From Cupriavidus agavae (GTDB lineage: Bacteria; Pseudomonadota; Gammaproteobacteria; Burkholderiales; Burkholderiaceae), in assembly GCF_004217045.1 (NCBI RefSeq), contig NZ_SGXM01000003.1:1-64000 (forward strand): a stretch of DNA of 64,000 nucleotides, given 5' to 3'. Below are positions 44,102 to 54,237 of this stretch, piece by piece. Each line of letters opens with the position of its first letter. Within the stretch, counting starts at the first letter, position 1. Position numbers and translations under genes: made by a program. Below the pieces are notes generated by a model. It saw only the letters and a list, made by a program, of their open reading frames with translations, was not told the origin of the DNA and did no database searches.

Positions 44102-45361
44102 ATGCCCCCGCCTCTCCGACGCATCGCCCACCTCGACATGGACGCGTTCTACGCGTCGGTCGAACTGCTGCGTTACCCGGATCTGCGCGGCCAGGCCGTG
44201 GTGATTGGCGGCGGGCGCAACGCCATTCCGGAAACCCTGCCGGACGGCAGCCGGCGTTACGCACGGCTGCGTGACTATGTGGGACGGGGCGTGGTCACCA
44301 CGTCCACCTACGAGGCCCGCGCCCTGGGCGTGTTCTCGGCCATGGGCATGATGAAGGCGGCCAAGCTCGCGCCCGACGCCATCCTGCTTCCCACGGATTT
44401 CGATGCCTACCGCCGCTACTCGGGCCTCTTCAAGGCGGCCGTGCGAGCATTTACAGAACAAATAGAAGACCGCGGTATCGATGAGATTTATATCGATCTC
44501 ACGAATATAGAGGGCGAGGCCCGCGACGTGGCGTCCGGCATCAAGGCGGCCGTTCACGAGGCCACTGGCCTGACCTGCTCGATCTGCGTCGCCCCCAACA
44601 AGCTGCTGGCCAAGATCGGCTCGGAACTGGACAAGCCCAACGGCCTGACCATCCTGACCCCCGCGGATATCCCCACGCGCATCTGGCCGCTGCCCGCCCG
44701 CAAGGTCAACGGCATTGGCCCCAAGGCGGCCGAGAAGCTGGCGGCAATCGGCATCGAGACCGTGGCGCAGTTGGCCGAGGCGGATCTGGCGCTGCTGCAG
44801 ACCCATTTCGGACGCAACTATGCGGCCTGGCTCGTCGAGGTGGCGCACGGGCGCGACGAGCGCCAGGTGGTGGTCAGCTCCGAGCCGAAGTCGATGAGCC
44901 GGGAAACCACGTTCGAACGCGATCTCCATCCGCGTGCCGACCGGCCCGTGCTGTCCGAGCAGTTCACCAAACTCTGCATGCGCGTGGGCGAGGACCTGCG
45001 GCGCAAGGGTTATGTGGGGCGTACGGTCGGCATCAAGCTGCGCTTCGACGATTTCCGCACGGTCACGCGCGACCTGACGATGACCGCGCACACGGCCGAT
45101 GGTGGCGAGATCCGGCGCGGCGCCACGGAGTGCCTCAAGCGCATCCCGCTGGAACGACGCATCCGGCTGCTCGGCGTGCGCGTCAGCGCGCTGATGCCGG
45201 CCGCCGAACAGGGCGACAACCCCGCGCCGGTGCAGGAGGCCTTCCGCTTCGATGCGGACGAGTCCGGCGACCATGACCTGGGCGAGGAGCGCGAGGAACG
45301 CGACGAACGCGACGAACGCAACGAACGCAACGAACAACACGGCCGGCACGGCCAGCCCTGA
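44102..45361 (+). CDS. dinB: DNA polymerase IV (Y-family, error-prone)
   Basis: A translesion polymerase of 419 residues. The ATG at 44102 is used; the TTG at 44087 lies against the LexA box and is less likely. It shows the palm motif HLDMDAFYASVE with catalytic Asp residues, the steric/YDE region with IDEIYIDLT, a helix-hairpin-helix VNGIGPKAAEKLAAIG and the little-finger domain (SMSRETTFERDL). The usual length is about 350-360 residues; the excess is an acidic/basic tail ending in a 9-base tandem repeat (45293-45337) encoding EER-DER-DER-NER-NEQ. No clear clamp-binding motif (QxxL) was seen at the C-terminus. Regulated by the LexA box at 44068. Confidence 0.93.
   Translation: MPPPLRRIAHLDMDAFYASVELLRYPDLRGQAVVIGGGRNAIPETLPDGSRRYARLRDYVGRGVVTTSTYEARALGVFSAMGMMKAAKLAPDAILLPTDFDAYRRYSGLFKAAVRAFTEQIEDRGIDEIYIDLTNIEGEARDVASGIKAAVHEATGLTCSICVAPNKLLAKIGSELDKPNGLTILTPADIPTRIWPLPARKVNGIGPKAAEKLAAIGIETVAQLAEADLALLQTHFGRNYAAWLVEVAHGRDERQVVVSSEPKSMSRETTFERDLHPRADRPVLSEQFTKLCMRVGEDLRRKGYVGRTVGIKLRFDDFRTVTRDLTMTAHTADGGEIRRGATECLKRIPLERRIRLLGVRVSALMPAAEQGDNPAPVQEAFRFDADESGDHDLGEEREERDERDERNERNEQHGRHGQP
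45293..45337 (+). repeat. Nine-base tandem repeat at the dinB 3' end
   Basis: Five units of the type GACGAACGC / AACGAACGC in frame, encoding repeated Asp/Asn-Glu-Arg triplets at the C-terminus of DinB. In-frame expansion or contraction by slippage would change only the tail length. Confidence 0.8.
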
Positions 45362-45473
45362 CCCTGGTACCCCCCGCCTCCGGCAGTCCCCCTCCCAAGC
45401 ACGTCTATCTATCTACCGGTAGAATCGGCGGCTCTCCGGCGCCCCTGCCGGAGAGCTGTCAACGAGCCGCCCC

Positions 45474-46664
45474 ATGACCACCACCACTGCCCAACGCGCT
45501 GCCGCGCCGGCTGCCTGGATGACTCCGCTGCTGGCCGTCGCCTGCGGCATGATCGTCGCGAATCTCTACTACGCCCAGCCGCTGGTCGGGCCGATTGCCC
45601 AGGCGCTGCACCTGTCGCCAGAGGTGGCCGGGCTGATCGTGACGCTGATCCAGATCGGCTACTGCGTGGGCCTGCTGCTGCTGGTGCCGCTGGGCGATAT
45701 CGTCGAGAACCGCAAGCTCGTGCTGGCGCTGGTGGCCGGGTGCGCGGCGGCGCTAGTGGCCGCCTCGCTGGCCACGCACGCCAGCGTCTTCCTGGTGGCG
45801 GGCTGCGCGATCGGGCTGTGCTCGGTGGCCGTGCAGGTGCTGGTGCCCTTCGCGGCGCACCTCGCGCCCGAACACGCGCGCGGCCGGGCCGTGGGCAATG
45901 TCACCAGCGGGCTGCTGATGGGCATCATGCTGGCGCGGCCGGTGTCGAGCCTGGTCTCCGACGCCTTCGGCTGGCACACCATCTTCGCCATCTCGGCCGT
46001 GGCCATGGTGCTGCTGGGCGTGGTGCTGGCGCGCAAGCTGCCGCGCCGCCAGCCGGCGCCGGGCGTGCACTACATCGCCATGCTCGGCTCGATGGTGCAC
46101 CTGCTGCGTACCGAGCCGGTGCTGCGCCGGCGCGCGGCATACCAGGCCAGCATGTTCGGCGTCTTCAGCCTGTTCTGGACCACCACGCCGCTGTACCTGG
46201 CCGGGCCGGCCTTCCAGATGTCGCAGACCGGCATTGCAATCTTCGCCCTCGTGGGCGTGGCCGGTGCCGTGGCTGCGCCGATGGCGGGCCGCTATGCGGA
46301 CAAGGGCCACGGCCGCCAGATGACGGCGCTCGCACTGGTGCTCGGCGCGGGGTCGTTCCTGCTGAGCCGGCTCGGCGCCGAGGGCTCCACGCTCTCGCTG
46401 CTGGCGCTGACGGCAGCGGCCGTGCTGCTCGACTTCGCGGTCTCCACCAACCTGGTGATCGGCCAGCGCGCGATCTTCGCGCTGTCGGACGCGCACCGCA
46501 GCCGCCTCAACGGCCTCTACATGGCCATCTTCTTCGTGGGCGGCGCCATTGGCTCGTCGGTTGGGGCCTGGGCGTTCGCGCGCGGCGGCTGGCCGCTGGC
46601 TAGCTGGATCGGGTTTGCGCTGCCGGCGCTTGCCCTGCTCTATTTCCGCACCGAGCGTCGTTGA
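45474..46664 (+). CDS. MFS transporter (DHA1-type efflux)
   Basis: A 396-residue major facilitator with twelve hydrophobic segments. It has the motif [24 protein letters not shown] (loop 2-3 signature region), [11 protein letters not shown] in the second half and a conserved [10 protein letters not shown]. Probably a drug or metabolite/H+ antiporter; the substrate is unknown. Monocistronic, preceded by 112 bp without notable sites. An imperfect hairpin CCGCCGGA-GCCT-TCCGGCGG (46688-46707) after the stop may terminate it. Confidence 0.88.
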   Translation: MTTTTAQRAAAPAAWMTPLLAVACGMIVANLYYAQPLVGPIAQALHLSPEVAGLIVTLIQIGYCVGLLLLVPLGDIVENRKLVLALVAGCAAALVAASLATHASVFLVAGCAIGLCSVAVQVLVPFAAHLAPEHARGRAVGNVTSGLLMGIMLARPVSSLVSDAFGWHTIFAISAVAMVLLGVVLARKLPRRQPAPGVHYIAMLGSMVHLLRTEPVLRRRAAYQASMFGVFSLFWTTTPLYLAGPAFQMSQTGIAIFALVGVAGAVAAPMAGRYADKGHGRQMTALALVLGAGSFLLSRLGAEGSTLSLLALTAAAVLLDFAVSTNLVIGQRAIFALSDAHRSRLNGLYMAIFFVGGAIGSSVGAWAFARGGWPLASWIGFALPALALLYFRTERR

Positions 46665-46877
46665 TTCCTTAAATCTGGCCGTCATTCCGCCGGAGCCTTC
46701 CGGCGGACCGCTTTCTCCTTGCATCATGCCAAGGTGCACGATGGCAGGCAGCGAGCCGCTGCACTACACTGTGCCGGCTGCGCCCCGGCCCTGTTGCCTG
46801 CGCGCCATCGTTGTTGCACGCTGCATTCCACAATGCATTTCCCGCCGCCGCGCGGGCTTGCCGGGAGAGACGCTCCG

Positions 46878-48638
46878 ATGACATGGCGGAAATTGCTGCC
46901 GACTCCGCGCTGGCTGCCGCGCGAGGCGCTGATGCACCCGCAGCGCGTGGTGGTAGTGGGATTCGGTATTGCCATGGTGCTGATGATCAGCGTGGGCCTG
47001 CGCGACCTGTACCTGCTGCGCGACCGCGTACTGGCCGCGCGGCAGCACGACCTGGCGCTGCGCGCGCTGGGCATCGAGGCGGTGATCGCGGCCGAACGTT
47101 TCAAGGCCGAATTCGTGCGCGACTACGCGCAGCAGCTGATCGCCATCCAGCAGGGTCCCAACGCCCTGCCTACCGACCCCGTCATCGAGCAAACCTACGC
47201 CGCGCGCAACCAGCCGGTGTGGCGCATGGCGGTACCCGATGGCGATGCCTCGGTCATCGGCGTTTCGCCAGAAAAGCTCGCCGGGCTGGAAGGCTTCACG
47301 CGGCGCGATGCGGACCTGCGGGCCGATCTCCACGCTGCACGCCAGCTCAGCCACGTACTCGGCATCAGCCAACGCACCAACGAAGACGCCGACAACATCG
47401 TGACGTTCATTTCGAGCAACGGCTTCTACGTCACCTATCCGCCGCGCACGGGCAGCGCAGCGGCAGAACTGATGCAGCGCTTCAGCACGATGCCGTACTA
47501 CCGCGACCAGCTGCCCGACCGCAATCCCGAACGCATCCTGCGCGTGGCACCGGTCTACAAACAGTTCGAGAGCAACCGCCTGCGCACCACCACGCTGAGC
47601 ATCCCGGTCTACGTGGCCGACCGCTTTCGCGGCGTGGTGGCGCTCGACGTGGAACTGCCCCGGCTGCGCACGCTGATCGGCGCCCCCGAGGATCGGGGCG
47701 CGGTGCGCTACCTGGTGGATCGCAATGGCAGCATTTTCGCCACGAGCCGGGGCGCCGAGCGGACAGACCTGCGCTGGCCCGATGACATGGGCGAACGCTG
47801 GAAACACACGCCGCTGGTCGAACTGTTCGCGCGGGACAACGGCATGCTGCACAAGGACGGCCAATACCTGCTGTTTCAGCAGGCCGGCGGACGCGGGAAC
47901 TGGATCATGGTGGACACCGTCGATGACAGCGCGATCTACCGGGCGGTCTTCCGGCGCACCAGCCTGCCGCTGCTGGCTATCTGGCTGGCGCTGCCGCTGC
48001 TGATGCTGGTGACGCTACGCGTGGTCAACCACCTGTTCAGCCACTACCTGGCGGCCGGCGCGCGGCTGCAGGAATTGTCCGATACCGATCCGCTGACGGA
48101 ATTGGCGAATCGGCGATCTTTCGGCAACCGTTTCAATCACGAGGCGGCCCGGCGGCAGCGCGACGGCGAGCCGCTGGCCATGCTGATGGTCGATATCGAC
48201 TTCTTCAAACGTGTGAACGACCGCTGGGGCCACGCCAGCGGCGACCGCGTGCTGCAGGCCCTGGCGCGCGCGCTGCGCGACAACCTGCGCGAGCAGGACA
48301 TACCCGCGCGCATCGGCGGCGAGGAGTTCACCGTGCTGCTGCCCGAGTCGACGCTGGCCGAGGCCAGCGAAACGGCGGAACGCCTGCGCGGCATCATGGC
48401 GCAACTGGCCGTGCCCGCGGCCCCCGATGCCCCGCCGGCCGAACTGGCCAGCGGGCCCATCCGCTTCACCGTATCGATTGGCGTCGCAGAAGCCGGGACC
48501 GACGATTGCCAGACACTCGATGCCATGCTGGCGACGGCCGACCGCCGTCTTTATGCCGCCAAGGCAGCGGGACGCAATCGGGTGTGCGCGGCGGATGCGC
48601 CGGACGGCAGTGCAGCGGCGCCGACTGTCCCGGAATAA
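46878..48638 (+). CDS. Membrane-anchored diguanylate cyclase (GGDEF) with periplasmic sensor
   Basis: A 586-residue c-di-GMP synthase. The start at 46878 (MTWRKLLPTPRWLPREAL) has GGGAGAGAC upstream; the frame stays open further left but is not protein-like. A membrane helix (VVVVGFGIAMVLMISVGL, about residues 24-41) precedes a large periplasmic dCache-like region to about residue 370, then a second helix (LLAIWLALPLLMLVTLRVV). The GGDEF domain has TDPLTELANRRSF, DIDFFKRVNDRWGH and the active-site variant GGEEF, which is catalytically competent in known enzymes. No EAL domain. An I-site RxxD was not obvious. Confidence 0.9.
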   Translation: MTWRKLLPTPRWLPREALMHPQRVVVVGFGIAMVLMISVGLRDLYLLRDRVLAARQHDLALRALGIEAVIAAERFKAEFVRDYAQQLIAIQQGPNALPTDPVIEQTYAARNQPVWRMAVPDGDASVIGVSPEKLAGLEGFTRRDADLRADLHAARQLSHVLGISQRTNEDADNIVTFISSNGFYVTYPPRTGSAAAELMQRFSTMPYYRDQLPDRNPERILRVAPVYKQFESNRLRTTTLSIPVYVADRFRGVVALDVELPRLRTLIGAPEDRGAVRYLVDRNGSIFATSRGAERTDLRWPDDMGERWKHTPLVELFARDNGMLHKDGQYLLFQQAGGRGNWIMVDTVDDSAIYRAVFRRTSLPLLAIWLALPLLMLVTLRVVNHLFSHYLAAGARLQELSDTDPLTELANRRSFGNRFNHEAARRQRDGEPLAMLMVDIDFFKRVNDRWGHASGDRVLQALARALRDNLREQDIPARIGGEEFTVLLPESTLAEASETAERLRGIMAQLAVPAAPDAPPAELASGPIRFTVSIGVAEAGTDDCQTLDAMLATADRRLYAAKAAGRNRVCAADAPDGSAAAPTVPE

Positions 48639-48703
48639 GGCAATTCATGGTCGGACTCCGTGGAAACACGCGAGGCAAACGACGATACGGGCAGCCGATG
48701 CGG

Positions 48704-49198
48704 TCAGCGCAGCAGGAAGGCGATGTCGTCGGCCGTGATGACCGAGACCGGAATCCCCTTGCGGCGCTGGAACAGGATGTGCTGCTGCACGCGGCTGCGC
48801 TGGTCGGCGAACGTGGCCGGATCGATCGGCACGCCGCTGCGCGCGTAGTGCTGCACCAGCAGCTTGTAGGCGCGGTGGCGGATCTGCAGCGTCTCGTTGT
48901 CGGCGCGCAGGCGCTGCCATTCGGCGGGGCTCAGGTCCAGCGTGTGGTTGAGTTCGTCGACCGTGCGCGAATGCAGGTCCCGATAGAGATCGCGCTCGGC
49001 TTCGGCGCGATGCAGCTCGTCGCGCAGCGCCATGATCTTGTGCTGCAGCTTGAGCGTCTGCCCGACTGCCGCCTGCATGCCCTTGGCGGCTTCCAGCGCC
49101 TGGTTGGCGGCGGCGACCGTGCTTTTCCACAGGCCGCGATCGGCCCCCGCGTCGAGCTCCGGCGGCCAGCCGTCCGACGCCTTGATCGTTGTATCCAT
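48704..49198 (-). CDS. Hypothetical protein with coiled coil
   Basis: A protein of 164 residues starting MDTTIKASDGWPPELDAG at the ATG 49196-49198. The middle (KLQHKIMALRDELHRAEAERDLYRDL) looks like a coiled coil. A C-terminal segment has SGVPIDPATFADQ and RKGIPVSVITADDIAFLL. No signal peptide. I do not recognise the family. It faces away from the tctCBA operon and converges with the diguanylate cyclase gene. Confidence 0.6.
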   Translation of the reverse strand: MDTTIKASDGWPPELDAGADRGLWKSTVAAANQALEAAKGMQAAVGQTLKLQHKIMALRDELHRAEAERDLYRDLHSRTVDELNHTLDLSPAEWQRLRADNETLQIRHRAYKLLVQHYARSGVPIDPATFADQRSRVQQHILFQRRKGIPVSVITADDIAFLLR

Positions 49199-49647
49199 GG
49201 TGTGTTGACCCCTTGTGACACCCTGCATTTGAAACACCCGACTTACCCGAAAACCCGACTGCCGGGCTACCCGTGGCGCCCGGCCTGGCCCCCGCATCGT
49301 CGTGCGGCGGTCCGTGTCGTTGCGCGCCACCCTGTCGGTGCGGCGCGCAACCGAAGTCAATCGTAGAGAGATGTCGGACGTCCGCCAAGTCAAAGATGTG
49401 CAGATCAGATATGGCGGCTCCGGCGATGTGAAAAAACGACAAGACGGCTTTCTCCACCCCCCTTTCGACGACCTCCGGGAGCAACGCGCCACGGCTGGCC
49501 GCCGCCGGCCATACCCACGTAAACCCCGATCAGGAAACTGTCTTTTTGACAGGAATCTGACAGTTCCGCGCTTCTAGAATCCGGCCATGACCGGTGCGTC
49601 CGCATGGCGCGCCAGCGATCATTCCAACAAGATCCAGGAGACCCGCG
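49199..49647. other. Intergenic region upstream of tctC
   Basis: These 449 bp separate the coiled-coil hypothetical gene (leftward) from tctC (rightward) and hold no convincing gene. The right-hand end carries an inverted repeat (49534-49567), a TTGACA at 49546-49551 and a TAGAAT at 49575-49580; the 23-bp gap between those hexamers is too long for an ordinary promoter. Confidence 0.5.
49534..49567. promoter_or_regulatory. CTGTC/GACAG inverted-repeat operator candidate upstream of tctC
   Basis: GGAAACTGTC at the left and GACAGTTCC at the right form an inverted repeat. A further GACAG lies between them, so that CTGTC-N5-GACAG (49538-49552) is a nested dyad. It lies 80-110 bp before the tctC start, where a response-regulator or LysR-type site would be expected. 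Confidence 0.45.
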
Positions 49648-50616
49648 ATGCCCCGCACGCTTGCACGCTTCACCCACGCCTTCGTCGCCTCGGCCGCGCT
49701 GGCCGCCGCCGCCGTGGCAGCCCCCGCCTACGCCGTGGACAACCTCAAGGTGATGATCGGCGCCAACCCGGGCGGCGGCTACGACCAGACCGGCCGCACG
49801 ATCGGCGCGGCGATGATCGCGGCGGGCGCGGCCAAGAGCGCCTCGTATGACAACAAGGGCGGCGCGGGCGGCACTATCGGCCTGACCCAGTTCGTCAACA
49901 CCGACAAGAACAATCCCAATGCGTTGATCGTGACCGGCGCCGTGATGGTTGGCGCCATCGAGACCAACAAGCCGCCGGTGACGCTGAAGAATGCCACGCC
50001 GATCGCCCGGCTCTATGCCGACACGATGGTGCTGACCGTGGCCGCCAATTCGCCGATCAAGTCGCTCAAGGACCTGACCGCGCAGCTCAAGGCCAACCCG
50101 GGCAGCGTGAGCTGGGGCGGCGGCTCGAAGGGTTCGATCGACCACATCCTGGCGGGCCTGGTGGCCAAGGACATCGGCGTGGACCCGAAGAAGATCAACT
50201 ACGTGCCGTTCGCGGGCGGTGGCGAGGCCTCGGCGTCGATCCTGGGCGGCCACGTGACCGTGGGCATCGCCGGCGTGTCGGAATTCCTGCCGTTCATCAA
50301 GAGCGGCAAGATGCGCGCGCTGGGTGTGACGTCGAAGGACCGCACTGCCGATATCCCCACGCTCAAGGAGCAGGGCGTCAACGTGGAGATCTACAACTGG
50401 CGCGGCGTCTACGGCGCGCCCGGCATCTCCGCCGAGCAGCGCAAGGCCATGATCGACGCCGTGGTCAAGGGCACGGAGAACAAGGTCTGGAAGGACGCGC
50501 TGCAGAAGAACGACTGGACGCCGTTCCTGCTGACCGGCGACGAGTTCGGCAAGTTCGTCGATGCCGAATCCGCCCGCCTCGGCGGCACGCTGCGCGAACT
50601 CGGCGTGGCGAAGTAA
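49648..50616 (+). CDS. tctC: Tripartite tricarboxylate transporter substrate-binding protein (Bug family)
   Basis: A 322-residue periplasmic binding protein. The ATG at 49648 follows CCAGGAG. Signal peptide with ALAAAAVAAPAYA (cleavage near residue 30). Bug-family motifs: VMIGANPGGGYDQTGRTIG, GGAGGTIGLTQFV and PFAGGGEASASILGGHVTVG. It captures citrate or a related carboxylate for the TctAB permease, encoded next. This protein is encoded in an operon with tctB (95 bp) and tctA, unlike the many orphan Bug proteins of these bacteria. Confidence 0.92.
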   Translation: MPRTLARFTHAFVASAALAAAAVAAPAYAVDNLKVMIGANPGGGYDQTGRTIGAAMIAAGAAKSASYDNKGGAGGTIGLTQFVNTDKNNPNALIVTGAVMVGAIETNKPPVTLKNATPIARLYADTMVLTVAANSPIKSLKDLTAQLKANPGSVSWGGGSKGSIDHILAGLVAKDIGVDPKKINYVPFAGGGEASASILGGHVTVGIAGVSEFLPFIKSGKMRALGVTSKDRTADIPTLKEQGVNVEIYNWRGVYGAPGISAEQRKAMIDAVVKGTENKVWKDALQKNDWTPFLLTGDEFGKFVDAESARLGGTLRELGVAK

Positions 50617-50711
50617 GACCTGTCTGGCCTACCCCGGTCCGGGCGCGCCGCCGGCCTGCCCGGGCCCCTTCCCTCTTCCCGTGGATGGCACGCCCATCCG
50701 GGAGACCGCTC

Positions 50712-51185
50712 ATGAAACCATCCCACGTCTGCATCGGCGTCGCCGTCCTGGCGCTCTCCGTGTTCTTTTTCGCCGGCCTGCCGGGCATCTCGGGCGAGGA
50801 AGGCTACGCCGGCCTCTCGCCGCGCTTCGTGCCCACGCTCGTCGCCATCGGGCTGGCCGTCTGCGGCGCGCTGCTGACCTGGCAGGGCGTGCGCGGCGGC
50901 TTCCGCAACATGCCCGAGGAAGACGCCGAACTGCCCGCGGCCCCGCACAACCTCAAGGGCTTCATCTGGGTGGCCGTCGGGCTGGTGGCCAACATGGCGC
51001 TGATCGGCACGCTGGGCTTCGTGTTCTCGTCGACGCTGATGATGGTCTGCGTGGCGCGCGGCTACGGCAGCCGGCGCATCGTGCGCGACGCGCTGATCGG
51101 CCTGCTGCTGACGGTGCCCATGTGGGCGCTGTTCGATTTCCTGCTCGGCATCAACCTGCCGCTGCTGCCGGTGGCGGGCTTCTGA
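50712..51185 (+). CDS. tctB: Tripartite tricarboxylate transporter small membrane subunit
   Basis: A 157-residue protein with four hydrophobic segments ([48 protein letters not shown] and [15 protein letters not shown]), the TctB topology. The ATG at 50712 has GGGAG upstream. It sits between tctC and tctA in one operon. Confidence 0.9.
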   Translation: MKPSHVCIGVAVLALSVFFFAGLPGISGEEGYAGLSPRFVPTLVAIGLAVCGALLTWQGVRGGFRNMPEEDAELPAAPHNLKGFIWVAVGLVANMALIGTLGFVFSSTLMMVCVARGYGSRRIVRDALIGLLLTVPMWALFDFLLGINLPLLPVAGF

Positions 51186-51228
51186 GCCCGGCCACCGAGC
51201 GCCAACGCAACAACGGGAGGCATCCGAC

Positions 51229-52743
51229 ATGGACACCCTGAACCAGCTGATGCACGGCTTTGCCGTGGCCATTACGCCGATCAACCTGCTGTGGGCCCTG
51301 GTGGGCTGCTTCCTGGGCACCGCCATCGGCGTGCTGCCCGGCATCGGCCCGGCGCTGACCGTGGCGATGCTGCTGCCGCTGACCACCAAGGTGGAACCCA
51401 CGGCCGCGCTGATCATGTTCGCCGGCATCTACTACGGCGCCATGTATGGCGGATCGACGACGTCGATCCTGATGAACACGCCGGGGGAGTCGTCGACCAT
51501 GGTCACGGCGATGGAAGGCAACCTGATGGCCAAGAACGGCCGCGCGGGGCCGGCGCTGGCCACGGCGGCGATCGGCTCGTTCGTGGCCGGCACCATCGCC
51601 ACGGTGCTGCTGTCGATGTTCGCGCCGGTGGCGGCCGATGTGGCGCTGCAGTTCGGCCCGGGCGAGTACTTCATGATCATGCTGCTGGCGTTCACCACGG
51701 TGTCGGCGGTGCTCGGCTCGTCGCTGCTGCGCGGCATGACGGCGCTGTTCCTCGGGCTCGGCATCGGCCTGATCGGCATGGATTCGCTGTCCGGCCAGAC
51801 GCGCTACTCGATGAACGTGCAGGAGCTGTACGACGGCGTGGACATCGTGGTGGTGGCCGTGGGCCTGTTCGCGGTGGGCGAGGCGCTGTTCAACGCGTTC
51901 TTCCCGCAGCCCGATGGCAGCTTCAACAAGCTCAGCTCGGTGCACATGAACCGCTCCGACTGGAAGCGGTCGGTGCCGGCCTGGCTGCGCGGCACGCTGA
52001 TCGGCTTTCCGTTCGGGCTGATTCCGGCCGGCGGCGCGGAGATCCCGACGTTCCTGTCGTATGCCACCGAGAAGAAGCTGTCGAACCACAAGGCCGAGTT
52101 CGGCAAGGTCGGCGCCATCGAGGGTGTGGCCGGCCCGGAGGCCGCCAACAACGCGGCGGTGACGGCCACGCTGGCCCCGCTGCTGACGCTGGGCATTCCC
52201 ACGTCGAACACCACGGCCATCCTGCTGGCCGCGTTCCAGAACTACAACCTGCAGCCGGGACCGATGCTGTTCCAGACCTCGGGCGACCTGGTCTGGGGCC
52301 TGCTGGCCTCGCTCTACATCGGCAACGTGATGCTGCTGGTGCTGAACCTGCCGGCCATCGGCCTCTGGGTGCGCATGCTGCGTGTCCCCACGCCGCTGCT
52401 GTACGGCGGCATCCTGATCTTCGCGGGGCTGGGCGCCTATGGCATCCGCCAGTCGTGGTTCGACCTGCTGCTGCTGTTCGTGATCGGCCTGCTCGGCATG
52501 GCGATGCGCCGCTTCGACTTTCCCACCGCGCCGGTGATCGTCGGCCTGATCCTGGGACCGATGGCCGAGAAGCAGTTGCGCAATGCGCTGTCGATCGGCC
52601 AGGGCGACTGGAGCCTGTTCGTGAAGCAGCCGATCTCGGCCACGATCCTGGCGATGACCGTGGCCGTGGTGGTGGTGCCGCGCGTGCTGCGCTGGCATGC
52701 CAACCGCTCCACCGCGCGTGCGGAGGCCGACAACGCCGCCTGA
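51229..52743 (+). CDS. tctA: Tripartite tricarboxylate transporter large permease subunit
   Basis: A 504-residue polytopic permease with the TctA signature regions [38 protein letters not shown] and [14 protein letters not shown], and a conserved second-half motif [17 protein letters not shown]. About 11-12 helices. It forms the cation-coupled carboxylate channel with TctB. GGGAGG (51215-51220) is the ribosome binding site. Confidence 0.95.
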   Translation: MDTLNQLMHGFAVAITPINLLWALVGCFLGTAIGVLPGIGPALTVAMLLPLTTKVEPTAALIMFAGIYYGAMYGGSTTSILMNTPGESSTMVTAMEGNLMAKNGRAGPALATAAIGSFVAGTIATVLLSMFAPVAADVALQFGPGEYFMIMLLAFTTVSAVLGSSLLRGMTALFLGLGIGLIGMDSLSGQTRYSMNVQELYDGVDIVVVAVGLFAVGEALFNAFFPQPDGSFNKLSSVHMNRSDWKRSVPAWLRGTLIGFPFGLIPAGGAEIPTFLSYATEKKLSNHKAEFGKVGAIEGVAGPEAANNAAVTATLAPLLTLGIPTSNTTAILLAAFQNYNLQPGPMLFQTSGDLVWGLLASLYIGNVMLLVLNLPAIGLWVRMLRVPTPLLYGGILIFAGLGAYGIRQSWFDLLLLFVIGLLGMAMRRFDFPTAPVIVGLILGPMAEKQLRNALSIGQGDWSLFVKQPISATILAMTVAVVVVPRVLRWHANRSTARAEADNAA

Positions 52744-52830
52744 CCCCGTGGCAGGGCCGGCGCGGCGCCTGCGGCGCGATTCTGTATCATTGGCGCAAAC
52801 AACACTGCTGCGCGCCGAGGAGACCGGACC

Positions 52831-53247
52831 GTGCCTGCCACGAACTTCACGCTTGCCGATATCGACGCCACGCTCGACCGCGTGCTGGCGCCCTGGGTAC
52901 GCCAGCTTGGCCTGCGGGCCGAAGCGGTGGACGAGGGCGGCGTTACGCTGCGGCTGCCGTTCCAGGCGTCGTTCCGCCACGCAGGCGGCGTGGTGTGCGG
53001 CCAGGTGCTGATGTCGGCGGCGGACACCGCGATGATCGTTGCCATCTCGGCGGCACTCGGCGAGTTCCGGCCGATGACCACGGTCAGCCTCACCACCAAC
53101 TTCATGCGTCCCGTGACCGACGGCGACGTACTGGTGCGCGCCAACGTGCTGCGGCTCGGCAAGACCGTGGTGTTCGGGGAGATCGAGCTGACCGGCCGCG
53201 ACGGCAAGCTGGCGGTGCAGGCTACGACCACCTACGCGCTGCTCTGA
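52831..53247 (+). CDS. PaaI-type hotdog-fold thioesterase
   Basis: A 138-residue acyl-CoA thioesterase of the PaaI/DUF4442-like hotdog family. It starts with GTG (GTGCCTGCC). The hotdog helix FRHAGGVVCGQVLMSAADTAM contains the usual active-site region, followed by TTVSLTTNFMRPV. The upstream GCCGAGGAGACC provides a ribosome binding site. It lies 87 bp after tctA and eight bases before the patatin-like gene, with which it is probably co-transcribed. Confidence 0.85.
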   Translation: MPATNFTLADIDATLDRVLAPWVRQLGLRAEAVDEGGVTLRLPFQASFRHAGGVVCGQVLMSAADTAMIVAISAALGEFRPMTTVSLTTNFMRPVTDGDVLVRANVLRLGKTVVFGEIELTGRDGKLAVQATTTYALL

Positions 53248-53255
53248 TTTCCGCC

Positions 53256-54152
53256 ATGGCAATTTCTCCAGTTTCCCAACCGTTCGATCAGGTCGTCTTC
53301 GCCGGCGGCGGCAACCGCTGCTGGTGGCAGGCCGGATGGTGGGATACCGTGGCGCCCGAGCTGCAGTTGCGCCCGCGCGTGATTGCCGGGATCTCGGCCG
53401 GCGCCGCCACGGCGTGCATGGTCTATGCGCACGATTCGCACCAGACCATGGCGTACTACCGCGACGTGCTGGCCAACAACTCGCGCAACGCGTACTGGGG
53501 CAACCTGCTGCGCCGTGAGCGCGTGTTCCCGCACTACGGCATCTATCGCAACGCGCTGCTCTCGCTGTTTTCCGACAACCGGCTGCACCGGCTCAAGGAA
53601 GCGCCGGAGATCCGCATCGGCGTGGCGCATATCCCGCGCTGGACCGGACCGCGCCTGGCCGTGGCGGCCGGGCTGCTGGCGTACAACATCGACAAGCACC
53701 TGCTCAAGACGCTGCATCCGCGCCTGGGCCGCTCGCTGGGCTTCCACCCCGAGTTCGTGCTGGCGCAGGATTGCCGCTCGCCCGAAGATCTGGCGGATCT
53801 GCTACTTCAGTCGGCCTCGACGCCGCCCTTCACGCCGGTACTGCGCCGCAATGGCCGCGCGGTGCTCGATGGCGGCCTGGTCGACAACGTGCCCGTGGAC
53901 GCGCTCGACACCGCGCCGGGCAACGTGCTGGTGCTGGTGACGCGGCTCTATCCGCGTCCGCGCCGGTTCGTGATCGAGACGGGCGGCCAGCGCCGCCTGT
54001 ACCTGCAACCCTCGCAGCGCGTGCCGATTTCGAGCTGGGACTATACGAAGCCCGAGGCGATGACGCATGCGTACGACCTGGGCCGCCGCGACGCGCAGAC
54101 GTTCCTGCGCGAGTGGCCCGATATCCGGAAGGACCTGTTGCCGGCGCCCTAG
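53256..54152 (+). CDS. Patatin-like phospholipase family protein
   Basis: A 298-residue protein with the patatin catalytic dyad: the nucleophile in GISAGAA (GxSxG, about residue 45) and the Asp in LDGGLVDN (about residue 210). A glycine-rich oxyanion segment VFAGGGNRCWW occurs at the N-terminus. No signal peptide. The family hydrolyses phospholipid or acyl ester bonds. It directly follows the thioesterase gene. Confidence 0.87.
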   Translation: MAISPVSQPFDQVVFAGGGNRCWWQAGWWDTVAPELQLRPRVIAGISAGAATACMVYAHDSHQTMAYYRDVLANNSRNAYWGNLLRRERVFPHYGIYRNALLSLFSDNRLHRLKEAPEIRIGVAHIPRWTGPRLAVAAGLLAYNIDKHLLKTLHPRLGRSLGFHPEFVLAQDCRSPEDLADLLLQSASTPPFTPVLRRNGRAVLDGGLVDNVPVDALDTAPGNVLVLVTRLYPRPRRFVIETGGQRRLYLQPSQRVPISSWDYTKPEAMTHAYDLGRRDAQTFLREWPDIRKDLLPAP

Positions 54153-54237
54153 CCCGCTGTTCTGGGGAACGCGCCGCGACGGCGCCGGTCGATCGTTTGG
54201 TATGCGGCAAGCTGCCGCGCGAGCCAAGGAGGCATGA

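Noticed and set aside
51151..53262. 703-codon open frame antisense to tctA and the thioesterase gene
   Set aside because: His/Gln/Arg-rich antisense shadow spanning two well-supported genes on the other strand.
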